Position numbers and translations under genes: made by a program
The notes under the pieces: generated by a model
Seen by the model: only the letters and a program-made list of their open reading frames with translations
The model's database searches: none
Told to the model about the DNA's origin: nothing
Shown: piece by piece, positions 55,830 to 61,922 of the stretch
How the letters are laid out: each line of letters starts with the position of its first letter
Numbering within the stretch: the stretch's first letter is position 1
NCBI GenBank assembly: GCA_028280195.1
Contig: JANQMH010000141.1
Span: forward strand, 1 to 61,922
Source: Exilibacterium sp.
GTDB taxonomy: Bacteria > Pseudomonadota > Gammaproteobacteria > Pseudomonadales > Cellvibrionaceae
Length of the DNA stretch: 61,922 bases
Direction of reading: 5' to 3'

Positions 55830-56507
55830 CTAACCATTAAATTCTTCTTTTGAAACCACTCGATAGGCATTCGCGTCTTTCAGGTATTCAATAAGTACAA
55901 CCTTGTCGCCTTTTTTATAAATACTGTCTGCGCTTGCGCGGGCCTTGAGGATCAAGCCGGCGCCGCCATCGTCAAAAAGTACCTCGCCAAAGCCGCTGTC
56001 TACGCGCGAAGTCCTGACGACAGCCACCTGACCCAGCACTATTTTTTCCGTATGCTGTTGCATTTTTTTGAACAGCGGCCGCAGTGGACGGATAGCAAAG
56101 GAGGTAAGCAGTACGGCCACATAGAGCGACACTAGCCACATGGGCAGACCCACGGCAAAGCGCAACAACCCGCCGGGCGGCATCAGAAAGGCTAAAAAAT
56201 ACACCAGGTAATAGGAAATAAACCAGCCAAACAGCGAGACCAGCGAAATCACAACCGAAAGCGGCACACCGTTAAGGCCCAGCTTCAATATAAGACCGGC
56301 AACCGCGTCCGGCGTGGAGGTATCGCCGTCGCCCGACTCGATACCGGTGCCCGGGATATCAAAAGCATCGATTTCAATCAGCCCCAGTACCGCCACCAGC
56401 CAGAAGAGCAGACTCAGGACCAGAAAAAAGGTAAAGAATACCGTTGGGAAGGAGGAAACGTTCTGGTAGAACGGGTCCATCTCTTGGCTTAACAATATTG
56501 CAAACAC
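55830..56507 (-). CDS. YqiJ-like membrane protein with OB-fold tail (NfeD-like)
   Basis: This protein of about 225 residues has three membrane helices in the N-terminal half (VFFTFFLVLSLLFWLVAVLGL, VSLFGWFISYYLVYFLAFL, WLVSLYVAVLLTSFAI). Its C-terminal beta-barrel OB-like domain (about 150-225: QVAVVRTSRVDSGFGEVLFDDG and YKKGDKVVLIEYL) is as in NfeD/YqiJ proteins. NfeD-type proteins partner with flotillins. The GTG start at 56507 or ATG 56480 are both possible. It sits between pspA and flotillin genes. Confidence 0.88.
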   Translation of the reverse strand: MFAILLSQEMDPFYQNVSSFPTVFFTFFLVLSLLFWLVAVLGLIEIDAFDIPGTGIESGDGDTSTPDAVAGLILKLGLNGVPLSVVISLVSLFGWFISYYLVYFLAFLMPPGGLLRFAVGLPMWLVSLYVAVLLTSFAIRPLRPLFKKMQQHTEKIVLGQVAVVRTSRVDSGFGEVLFDDGGAGLILKARASADSIYKKGDKVVLIEYLKDANAYRVVSKEEFNG

Positions 56508-56604
56508 ACCTTACCCCCTTTTATCGATACAGCTGTTTTATCGATACCGCCACGCAAGGATTCCCGAAACCGCAGCTCGGCATCCCTGCCTGGTTTGAGC
56601 GCCG

Positions 56605-57294
56605 TCAGCTACTCTTTTTCTTCAGCCGTTCCAGAATATCATCCGCACTTTTGCCGCTGGGGGCAATCCCCGCCTGTTCGAGCCTGTCCTGTAGCGAGGT
56701 GTCGGCGGTTTCGGCACTCAGTTCACTGGCGGCGTTCATCTGTGCGCCCTTCAGCGCCTGCTTTTCCTTGATCCGCTCGAGCGAATCCATGGCTGTACGC
56801 AGCCTGGAATTTGAGCCGCTGTGACGCTCTGCCACCGCCGCCTGCGCCCGCTGCACATTTTCAGTGGCCTTAACAGTATCAACCTGTTGTTTCAAACGTT
56901 TGATATTGGCCTCGGCCTGCTTGATGGCGGTGCGCAGCTGATCAGCACTTTTACCATAGCCGTCACCAGCCTCGGTTTCGGTGTTGCACTGATTTTCAAG
57001 ATCGGCTATTTTTCCGGCCACCTCCCGCGCCAGCGCCTCATCTCCCTTCTCCAGCGCTTTTACCGCATAGCCCTCGTACTCCCCGATGTCCTTTTTGAAC
57101 TTGGCGACTTTCTCCTGCGAAAGTTTCTGCCGGGCAATGATTGCCGCCAGGCTGTCCTTGGACTGTTTCAGTTCCTCCGCAGCATCGCGCACCTCTTGGT
57201 CGAGAATACGCAAGGCCTGGCTGTCGACTACCGCCTCTCCCGCTTCGTTTACACCACCGCGCAAGGCGGTCATCATTTTGGCCCAGATATTCAT
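56605..57294 (-). CDS. PspA/IM30 family envelope-stress protein (YjfJ-like)
   Basis: The 229-residue protein is almost all helix and coiled coil, as ESCRT-III-related PspA/Vipp1 proteins are. It begins MNIWAKMMTALRGGVNEAG, the amphipathic membrane-binding N-terminal helix being short here. LADLENQ-like heptads run to about 165. It ends DDILERLKKK. Its place beside YjfI (DUF2170) matches E. coli yjfI-yjfJ. AAGGAGA precedes ATG 57294; the stop of yjfI is 20 bp upstream. Confidence 0.9.
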   Translation of the reverse strand: MNIWAKMMTALRGGVNEAGEAVVDSQALRILDQEVRDAAEELKQSKDSLAAIIARQKLSQEKVAKFKKDIGEYEGYAVKALEKGDEALAREVAGKIADLENQCNTETEAGDGYGKSADQLRTAIKQAEANIKRLKQQVDTVKATENVQRAQAAVAERHSGSNSRLRTAMDSLERIKEKQALKGAQMNAASELSAETADTSLQDRLEQAGIAPSGKSADDILERLKKKSS

Positions 57295-57314
57295 AGCAGT
57301 CTCCTTTACCTCCT

Positions 57315-57941
57315 CTAAGCCTCTACGGCGATATTCAAAAACTCGCTGTAGGCCTCGGCGGCATGTATCACATTGGTCGCCAGCGTCTCAATTTCAAATA
57401 CGACGTTGGGCAGAATGGATGTGGAGCTCAAGGCTCCGAACATATGGTAGTAGTCGGGCCCGGACGGGGTAGCGTCGAGGCTGACGGTGGACAGGGGGAA
57501 ATATTTGTGAGTGCGCAATACCGCATCGTTAAAGCCGGGCACATCGGTGACGTCATCCACCGACCACAGTACCGACTCGACGATGATCTGCTCGCCGGAA
57601 ACGGTCAGAAAAACCGGCAGATCGCCGTATTCGTGCATGACGATATGCAGCGAGGGTTCGATACCATCAATCAACTCCAGTGAGGCGGCACCGCCGGTAA
57701 CCAAGTCCGTTTCCTGCAAGGCAGCCTGCAGACTGCCGGTGGTCCATATATTGGCTTCATTTGTCATCGTTATTACTCCTTTTATCCACTGGGATCCGCT
57801 GTCTTCGCGCAATTGCTTTTCAATCAGCGCCAGCTGCTTTGCGTGCTCGGGGCGAATCCAAACTTCCTTTTTGACCAGCCCCTGCTCGCGCAGGCGACGC
57901 CTGAACTCTCGCTGGTAGTGCGCGGATGATTTAGCTTTCAT
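57315..57941 (-). CDS. YjfI-like DUF2170 protein with N-terminal RHH-like extension
   Basis: This 208-residue protein has two parts. Residues 1-55 are basic and resemble a ribbon-helix-helix DNA-binding unit: HYQREFRRRLREQGL, a strand KKEVWIRPEH, then a helix AKQLALIEKQL. Residues from about 59 (MTNEANIWTTG) are DUF2170, found in E. coli YjfI, which lacks such an extension. ATG 57941 has a weak ribosome-binding site, while an internal ATG at 57767 has a strong one, so a short DUF2170-only form is likely too. It is the first gene of the envelope operon. The RHH call is from sequence pattern only. Confidence 0.8.
   Translation of the reverse strand: MKAKSSAHYQREFRRRLREQGLVKKEVWIRPEHAKQLALIEKQLREDSGSQWIKGVITMTNEANIWTTGSLQAALQETDLVTGGAASLELIDGIEPSLHIVMHEYGDLPVFLTVSGEQIIVESVLWSVDDVTDVPGFNDAVLRTHKYFPLSTVSLDATPSGPDYYHMFGALSSTSILPNVVFEIETLATNVIHAAEAYSEFLNIAVEA
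57765..57780 (-). promoter_or_regulatory. Strong internal ribosome-binding site and start for DUF2170
   Basis: On the minus strand AGGAGT (57775-57780) is followed, after 7 nt, by an in-frame ATG (57765-57767). Translation from here gives a 150-residue DUF2170 protein, close to the size of E. coli YjfI. The upstream start of the long form has no comparable site. Confidence 0.75.
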
Positions 57942-57960
57942 GACGCACACTTTAACTTGT

Positions 57961-57994
57961 CACATGTAATAGATCAATAAAGATTACATGTAAT
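57961..57994. promoter_or_regulatory. TTACATGTAA palindromes upstream of the envelope operon
   Basis: ATTACATGTAAT (57983-57994) is a perfect 12-bp palindrome. A second near copy, CACATGTAAT, lies at 57961-57970, about two helical turns away. Both are 20-53 bp upstream of the yjfI start, in the gap shared with the divergent MscS gene. They are candidate operators, possibly for the RHH-like part of YjfI. Confidence 0.6.
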
Positions 57995-58207
57995 AATTGA
58001 AAATCTTGCTAAAAATCACTAACTTATTGTTTTTTAAATAAAATAATTTAATTTCAATGCCTATATAGTGAAGACAGGGTTTTGGACCTAAGCTTACAGG
58101 CGACAGGGTACAGCTGACAGCAAAACCCCGTTTTAGCGACTTTGGCTGTGATCTGTGGGCCGTAAACTGTAAGCTTCCCCAATTACCCGGCACGGGAGTA
58201 TAACAAC

Positions 58208-59383
58208 TTGAACTGGACGCAGTGGCTGCAACAGTCGATGACCGACGCGGAAATAGTGGCGCATATCGCTATCCTGGTGGTCAATATCGCGCTGTTTGTA
58301 TTCGCCCGCCCGATTTTGCACCTGGTCGAATCGGGCAAGGACGTAGACACCAAAGTGCGGATTTTTCGCTCGCTGAATATCCTGGTGTTTATCCTTCACT
58401 TGCTCGACGTGCTGCTGCTGGCAGCCAACAGGGACTACCAGCACTACTTTATCAAGCTGGGGCTGACTCTGATGACCTTCTATGCCGGCCTGTTCTGCTT
58501 CAGCCTGTGCTCGTATTTATCGCGCCGCAAGTTTGGTATCGAAAAAGATCTCGACAGTAAAAAAGTGTTTCTCGACAGCTATAACAGCCGCATTGTCGAT
58601 ATCATTTTTCTGGTGCTGATCGCTTTTACTACACTGTACGCGCTGATAAAAATCTGGGGGGCGGACAGCCTGCTGGAAACTACCGGTATCTTTGGTATCG
58701 TCGCCGCCTTCCTGGCCTTTACCAGCAGCATCTGGGCGCCGGATATCATCAGCGGCCTGATCATCCTCAATACCCAAATGCTGGAGGACGGCGACGTGGT
58801 GGTGGTTGACGGCTACAAGGACGAGTATGTGATCAACAAAGTCTCGTTTATCTACATCATGCTGTTCGACATTCGCAACAATCACCGCACCCTGATTCGC
58901 AACAGCCGCTTCATTCAGAGCAAGATCGACAATCTCAGCCGTATTGCCAGTACCGACGGCATTCGCCAGGCACTCACCTACAATATCGGCTACCCGACAC
59001 TGGAGGGCAGCACCCGAGAGGCGCGCATTGAAGCACAGCAGGAATTTCAGGAAAAAGTAAACCGCATGTTCCGCAGCGCTTTCGAGGCGGCCAGCGAAGA
59101 CAACGACATAAAAATCAACCGCAATAAGGAGTTCGAGTGGTCACTTACCCGCACCGGTGACTTTGCCCTGCAGTATACGCTGTGGATTTATCTCGACCGA
59201 ATCCCCAATACCAAGGTAACGGCCACTATTCGCAAGCATTTAATGGGAACGATTTACAAGGTCAACGAAGCCGTCTATTGCGCTTCCATTGCCGAGCAGC
59301 TCGATCTGTCCACCCCCAATCTGACCCAGATCAAGCTGCAGCCCGCGGCGCAAGAGGCAATTCCCCATGGTGTGGCGATATAG
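58208..59383 (+). CDS. MscS-family mechanosensitive ion channel
   Basis: The 391-residue protein has about 4-5 membrane helices. The last (about 155-180, IFGIVAAFLAFTSSIWAPDIISG) is the pore-lining Ala/Gly-rich helix. The MscS beta domain follows (EDGDVVVVDGYKDEYVINKVSF, then NNHRTLIRNSRFIQ), then a C-terminal domain. It is of a longer MscS subgroup than E. coli MscS. TTG 58208 has GGGAG 9 nt upstream and no better start is seen. It is divergent from the envelope operon over a shared gap. Its stop lies 6 bp from the convergent acetolactate synthase gene. Confidence 0.88.
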   Translation: MNWTQWLQQSMTDAEIVAHIAILVVNIALFVFARPILHLVESGKDVDTKVRIFRSLNILVFILHLLDVLLLAANRDYQHYFIKLGLTLMTFYAGLFCFSLCSYLSRRKFGIEKDLDSKKVFLDSYNSRIVDIIFLVLIAFTTLYALIKIWGADSLLETTGIFGIVAAFLAFTSSIWAPDIISGLIILNTQMLEDGDVVVVDGYKDEYVINKVSFIYIMLFDIRNNHRTLIRNSRFIQSKIDNLSRIASTDGIRQALTYNIGYPTLEGSTREARIEAQQEFQEKVNRMFRSAFEAASEDNDIKINRNKEFEWSLTRTGDFALQYTLWIYLDRIPNTKVTATIRKHLMGTIYKVNEAVYCASIAEQLDLSTPNLTQIKLQPAAQEAIPHGVAI

Positions 59384-59389
59384 ACGCCA

Positions 59390-61258
59390 TCAAATATTCG
59401 AGCCCTGGCTGTCTTTGTGATCCGCTTTCTGTAAATCGGCGTCCGACAATATGATATCTTTGTAACTGCCCCCCGCCGGAATCATCGGGTAGACGTTTTC
59501 CTCAAAATTGACGATGACATCAACCAGATAAGGTTCATCCGGATCTGCAAGCATGCGCCGGTAAGCGTCCGCCAGCTGCCCGCGCTCGGTAACCCGCTCG
59601 CTTTTCACCCGATAGCCTGCGGCGATTTGCAAAAAGTCGGGGTAGATATCCTGCATCTCGTCAGCGCGCTTTACCGCAAACCCGGGATCACTCAGGTCGG
59701 AGCCGGAGCGATTGCCGCTATAGATCATATCCTGCCACTGCCGCACCATACCCAGCCACTGGTTGTTGATCACCACGATCTTGACGCCGATATGGTAGCG
59801 ATGGCAGGTGCTGAGTTCGTGGATGGTCATATTGAGGCTGCCGTCGCCGTCGATATCGACGACCAGGCGCTCCGGGCAGGCGACCTTGGCACCGATTGCG
59901 GCCGGCAGCCCGTAACCCATGGTGCCGAAACCGGAGCTGCTGAGAAAGGAGCGCGCATTTTTCGGCTTGTAAAACTGCATCCCCCACATCTGGTGCTGGC
60001 CGACACCGAGGCCGACAATGGCCTCCCCCGCCGTCATGCGGTTTAGCAGATCTATGGCAAACTGCGGGCTCAACTGGTCGTTATCGGGCACCCGCAGTAA
60101 GTTTTCCGCACGCAGGCTCTCCAGGCGCGCATTCCACGCCCGGTAGTCGCCGGCCTCCACCGATTGCAGCAGCTGTTGCAGGGCGCTTCGCAGATCGGCG
60201 CAGATCGGCAGGGTGACCGGCTTGTTTTTATTCAGCTCGGTCTTATCGATATCGATATGAATGATTCTGCCGTGGCGGATAAACTCACTGACCTTACCGG
60301 TAACCCTGTCATCGAAGCGCACCCCCAGGGCAATCACCAGATCCGCCTCGTTAACGGCATCATTCGCATACTTGGTCCCGTGCATACCGAGCACACTCAA
60401 ATCCAGCGCATGGCCGGGCGGAAACGCGCCAAGCCCCATAATGGTGGTGGTCACCATACAGTCCAGTTTTTCCGCCAGCTGCCTGAGCAGGTCGCCCGCC
60501 CCGGCACTGACAACACCGCCTCCGGCATAGATCACCGGTTTTTGCGCCTCTTTGATCAGGCGGCAGCACTCCGCTAACTGGTGCTGGTCGATATCGCCCA
60601 CGGCGGCTTCCGGACTTTCCACCAGCGCCGGAATCGGCGGCGGCGAATAGCGGCCGCCGGCATCGATCGGGTAGTGCTGCTGAATATCCTTGGGTATGTC
60701 GATCAGCACGGGGCCGGGGCGATTGCCCGCCGCCAGCATAAAGGCCTGCCTGACAGTCTCGGGAATATCGGCAACACGGCCGACCAGAAAACTTTTCTTG
60801 GTAACAGGCCGGCAGATGGAGACGATATCCACCTCCTGGAAAGCATTTTTGCCAAGCAGGTGAGAGGGCACATTACCGGTAATGGCAACGATGGGTATGG
60901 AGTCGCTGTTGGCATCGGCAATACCGGTTACCAGATTGGTGGCGCCCGGCCCGGAGGTCGCCAGACAGACACCGACCCTGCCGCTGGCCCTGGCATAGCC
61001 TTCAGCGGCATGCACCGCGCCCTGTTCATGCTCTACCCGGATACAGGTGATGCCGAATCCGCCCAGCACATCAAAAATCTCCAGGTTGGCGCCGCCGGGG
61101 TAGCCGAACAGTATATCCACGCCTTCGTGCTTCAGGCTTTTTGCCAGCAGCTGGGCACCGCGCAGGGCATGGGCTCTATCCGCCGCTTTCAGACCCGATT
61201 CCGGTGTGCTGGTTATACTGCTGGTATCGTCGTAGGTAATCAGGTCGTCTTTGTTCAC
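59390..61258 (-). CDS. ilvB: Acetolactate synthase large subunit
   Basis: The 622-residue ThDP enzyme condenses pyruvate (or pyruvate and 2-oxobutyrate) for branched-chain amino-acid synthesis. It has the catalytic Glu in IRVEHEQGAVHAAEGYA, the FAD/central domain, and the ThDP/Mg motif from GDGSLNM to VINNQW. No small regulatory subunit (ilvN/ilvH) or ilvC is adjacent, so it stands apart from a usual ilv operon. A GTG start at 61258 is used. The divergent Lrp-family gene is the likely regulator. Confidence 0.93.
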   Translation of the reverse strand: MNKDDLITYDDTSSITSTPESGLKAADRAHALRGAQLLAKSLKHEGVDILFGYPGGANLEIFDVLGGFGITCIRVEHEQGAVHAAEGYARASGRVGVCLATSGPGATNLVTGIADANSDSIPIVAITGNVPSHLLGKNAFQEVDIVSICRPVTKKSFLVGRVADIPETVRQAFMLAAGNRPGPVLIDIPKDIQQHYPIDAGGRYSPPPIPALVESPEAAVGDIDQHQLAECCRLIKEAQKPVIYAGGGVVSAGAGDLLRQLAEKLDCMVTTTIMGLGAFPPGHALDLSVLGMHGTKYANDAVNEADLVIALGVRFDDRVTGKVSEFIRHGRIIHIDIDKTELNKNKPVTLPICADLRSALQQLLQSVEAGDYRAWNARLESLRAENLLRVPDNDQLSPQFAIDLLNRMTAGEAIVGLGVGQHQMWGMQFYKPKNARSFLSSSGFGTMGYGLPAAIGAKVACPERLVVDIDGDGSLNMTIHELSTCHRYHIGVKIVVINNQWLGMVRQWQDMIYSGNRSGSDLSDPGFAVKRADEMQDIYPDFLQIAAGYRVKSERVTERGQLADAYRRMLADPDEPYLVDVIVNFEENVYPMIPAGGSYKDIILSDADLQKADHKDSQGSNI

Positions 61259-61370
61259 AGTTCACGGCACTCTTTTATTGGGCTTTCCGAAGGGTCTTAC
61301 GCTTATTTCACCACTGGTATTTTATACGTTTAACGGGTATTTATTTGCTAAATTTAGCTCTTTTAGGATA

Positions 61371-61395
61371 AATTACGCATTATTTATGCGTAATT
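61371..61395. promoter_or_regulatory. Palindrome upstream of the Lrp-family gene
   Basis: AATTACGCAT (61371-61380) and ATGCGTAATT (61386-61395) form a perfect 10-bp inverted repeat with a 5-bp spacer. It ends 21 bp before the Lrp-family start, in the AT-rich gap between divergent ilvB and the regulator. It is a likely operator for that regulator. Confidence 0.65.
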
Positions 61396-61416
61396 AGAGA
61401 AAAATACGGAGTAAAA

Positions 61417-61884
61417 TTGAGTAGCGAACTGGACCGGCTCGATAAAAAGATTCTCCAGGCACTGCAAAAGGATGCCAGTCTCTCAGCGGCGCAGCTCGGT
61501 GAATCCGTCGGGCTGTCGCAAACCGCCTGCTGGCGGCGTATTCAGCGGCTGGAAAACGAGGGCTTCATCCGCAAGCGGGTCGCCCTGGTCGACCCGGAAA
61601 AGCTCGGTGTCGGTACCCTGGTGCTGGCCAACGTCAAGCTCTCCGCCCACGGGCGTGCCAATCTGGAAAAATTTATCGAGTCCATCAAGCGCTTACCCAA
61701 TGTGCTGGAATGCTTCATTCTGATGGGAGAGCAGGATTTCTTTCTGAAAATAGCCGTGCGCGATATTTATGAGTACGAGCGTTTTTTCTTTAAAGAGCTT
61801 TCGGCAATTGAAGGGGTGGCGGAAGTGAAGAGTTCGATGACCTTGTCGCAGATTAAAAATGAAACGGCCTATCCTATTGCATAG
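61417..61884 (+). CDS. Lrp/AsnC-family transcriptional regulator
   Basis: The 155-residue protein has an N-terminal winged HTH (about 3-60: LDRLDKKILQALQKDASLS and LSQTACWRRIQRLENEG) and a C-terminal RAM (AsnC) domain (about 68-150) for effector binding and oligomer formation. TTG 61417 has CGGAG 5 nt upstream. It is divergent from ilvB and may control it, as Lrp controls branched-chain amino-acid genes. The end of the gene overlaps a terminator-like hairpin. Confidence 0.93.
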   Translation: MSSELDRLDKKILQALQKDASLSAAQLGESVGLSQTACWRRIQRLENEGFIRKRVALVDPEKLGVGTLVLANVKLSAHGRANLEKFIESIKRLPNVLECFILMGEQDFFLKIAVRDIYEYERFFFKELSAIEGVAEVKSSMTLSQIKNETAYPIA

Positions 61885-61890
61885 CCGTTT
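61862..61890 (+). terminator. Terminator-like hairpin overlapping the Lrp-gene stop
   Basis: AAACGGC-C-TAT (61862-61872) pairs with ATA-GCCGTTT (61881-61890) around an 8-nt loop, with one bulged base. The stop codon TAG lies inside the right arm. The T-run is short (TTT), so efficiency is uncertain. Confidence 0.45.
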
Positions 61891-61922
61891 CCATCCACAG
61901 CCGTATCAACCCCGTGTCGGGT

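Noticed and set aside
58090-58176. 10-bp inverted repeat AAGCTTACAG...CTGTAAGCTT upstream of MscS
   Set aside because: The arms are 67 bp apart and contain a 6-bp self-palindrome; too weak to call an operator or element.
1-61922. tRNA, rRNA, CRISPR arrays, insertion sequences, prophage
   Set aside because: I looked for their usual signatures by eye and found none; short weak cases cannot be excluded without a covariance or profile search.

Overview
The window is a GC-rich (about 60%), densely coded chromosomal segment of a Gram-negative bacterium. Outer-membrane proteins, RND pumps, a GlyGly-CTERM lipoprotein, an LplT-Aas fusion, H-NOX signalling and a DUF3019/MipA/RstAB set point to a gammaproteobacterium, probably aquatic and of Cellvibrionales/Alteromonadales type. 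That placement is inferred from gene content; I cannot name a species. I saw no tRNA, rRNA, CRISPR array, transposase or phage gene.

Layout. 1-216: large nested inverted repeat. 217-2050: ArsR regulator plus SRPBCC protein, and a DUF481 outer-membrane protein. 2150-6066: selenium genes (mnmH, a small unknown gene, and selD fused to an FAD oxidoreductase). 6255-8120: TlpA-like thioredoxin, DUF2750 protein and YgjP-type metallopeptidase. 8312-10093: SwmB-like/MORN membrane protein. 10048-14388: RND pump and its adaptor. 14616-16622: Kef-type antiporter and a VOC protein. 16824-25747: a nitric-oxide signalling island (details below). 25734-27351: YtoQ, hotdog thioesterase, MBL hydrolase. 27532-30875: mipA-DUF3019-rstA-rstB operon. 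31261-31371: candidate small RNA. 31470-36582: GDYXXLXY and DUF2157 membrane proteins, amidohydrolase, rhombotarget lipoprotein, XRE regulator. 36759-41415: LplT-Aas fusion, arfB, lipase. 41583-47770: Cus-type metal efflux operon. 47911-57941: envelope-stress operon. 58208-61884: MscS-type channel, acetolactate synthase large subunit, Lrp-family regulator.

The NO island collects in one place the parts of the Shewanella H-NOX network: H-NOX sensor, soluble kinase HnoK and three response regulators (HnoB with an EAL domain, HnoC with a DNA-binding domain, HnoD with an HD-GYP domain). A porin-like protein, a periplasmic protein and a second, membrane-bound kinase follow on the same strand. The HnoB EAL domain has lost most catalytic residues. 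A near-identical 41-bp element precedes both hnoB and the divergent hnoC/hnoD pair, and hnoK and hnoC end inside a shared perfect 44-bp palindrome.

The envelope operon reads yjfI (ribbon-helix-helix-like N-terminus fused to DUF2170) - PspA/IM30 - YqiJ-like - flotillin - giant DUF3686 AAA ATPase - rhomboid protease, with an MscS channel divergent from it. A strong internal ribosome-binding site splits the yjfI reading frame, and TTACATGTAA-type palindromes lie just upstream, so a self-regulated membrane-remodelling module is a reasonable hypothesis.

Two structural habits recur. Short tandem duplications (9-15 bp units) sit in gaps and across gene ends. Convergent genes run into each other or end a few bases apart.
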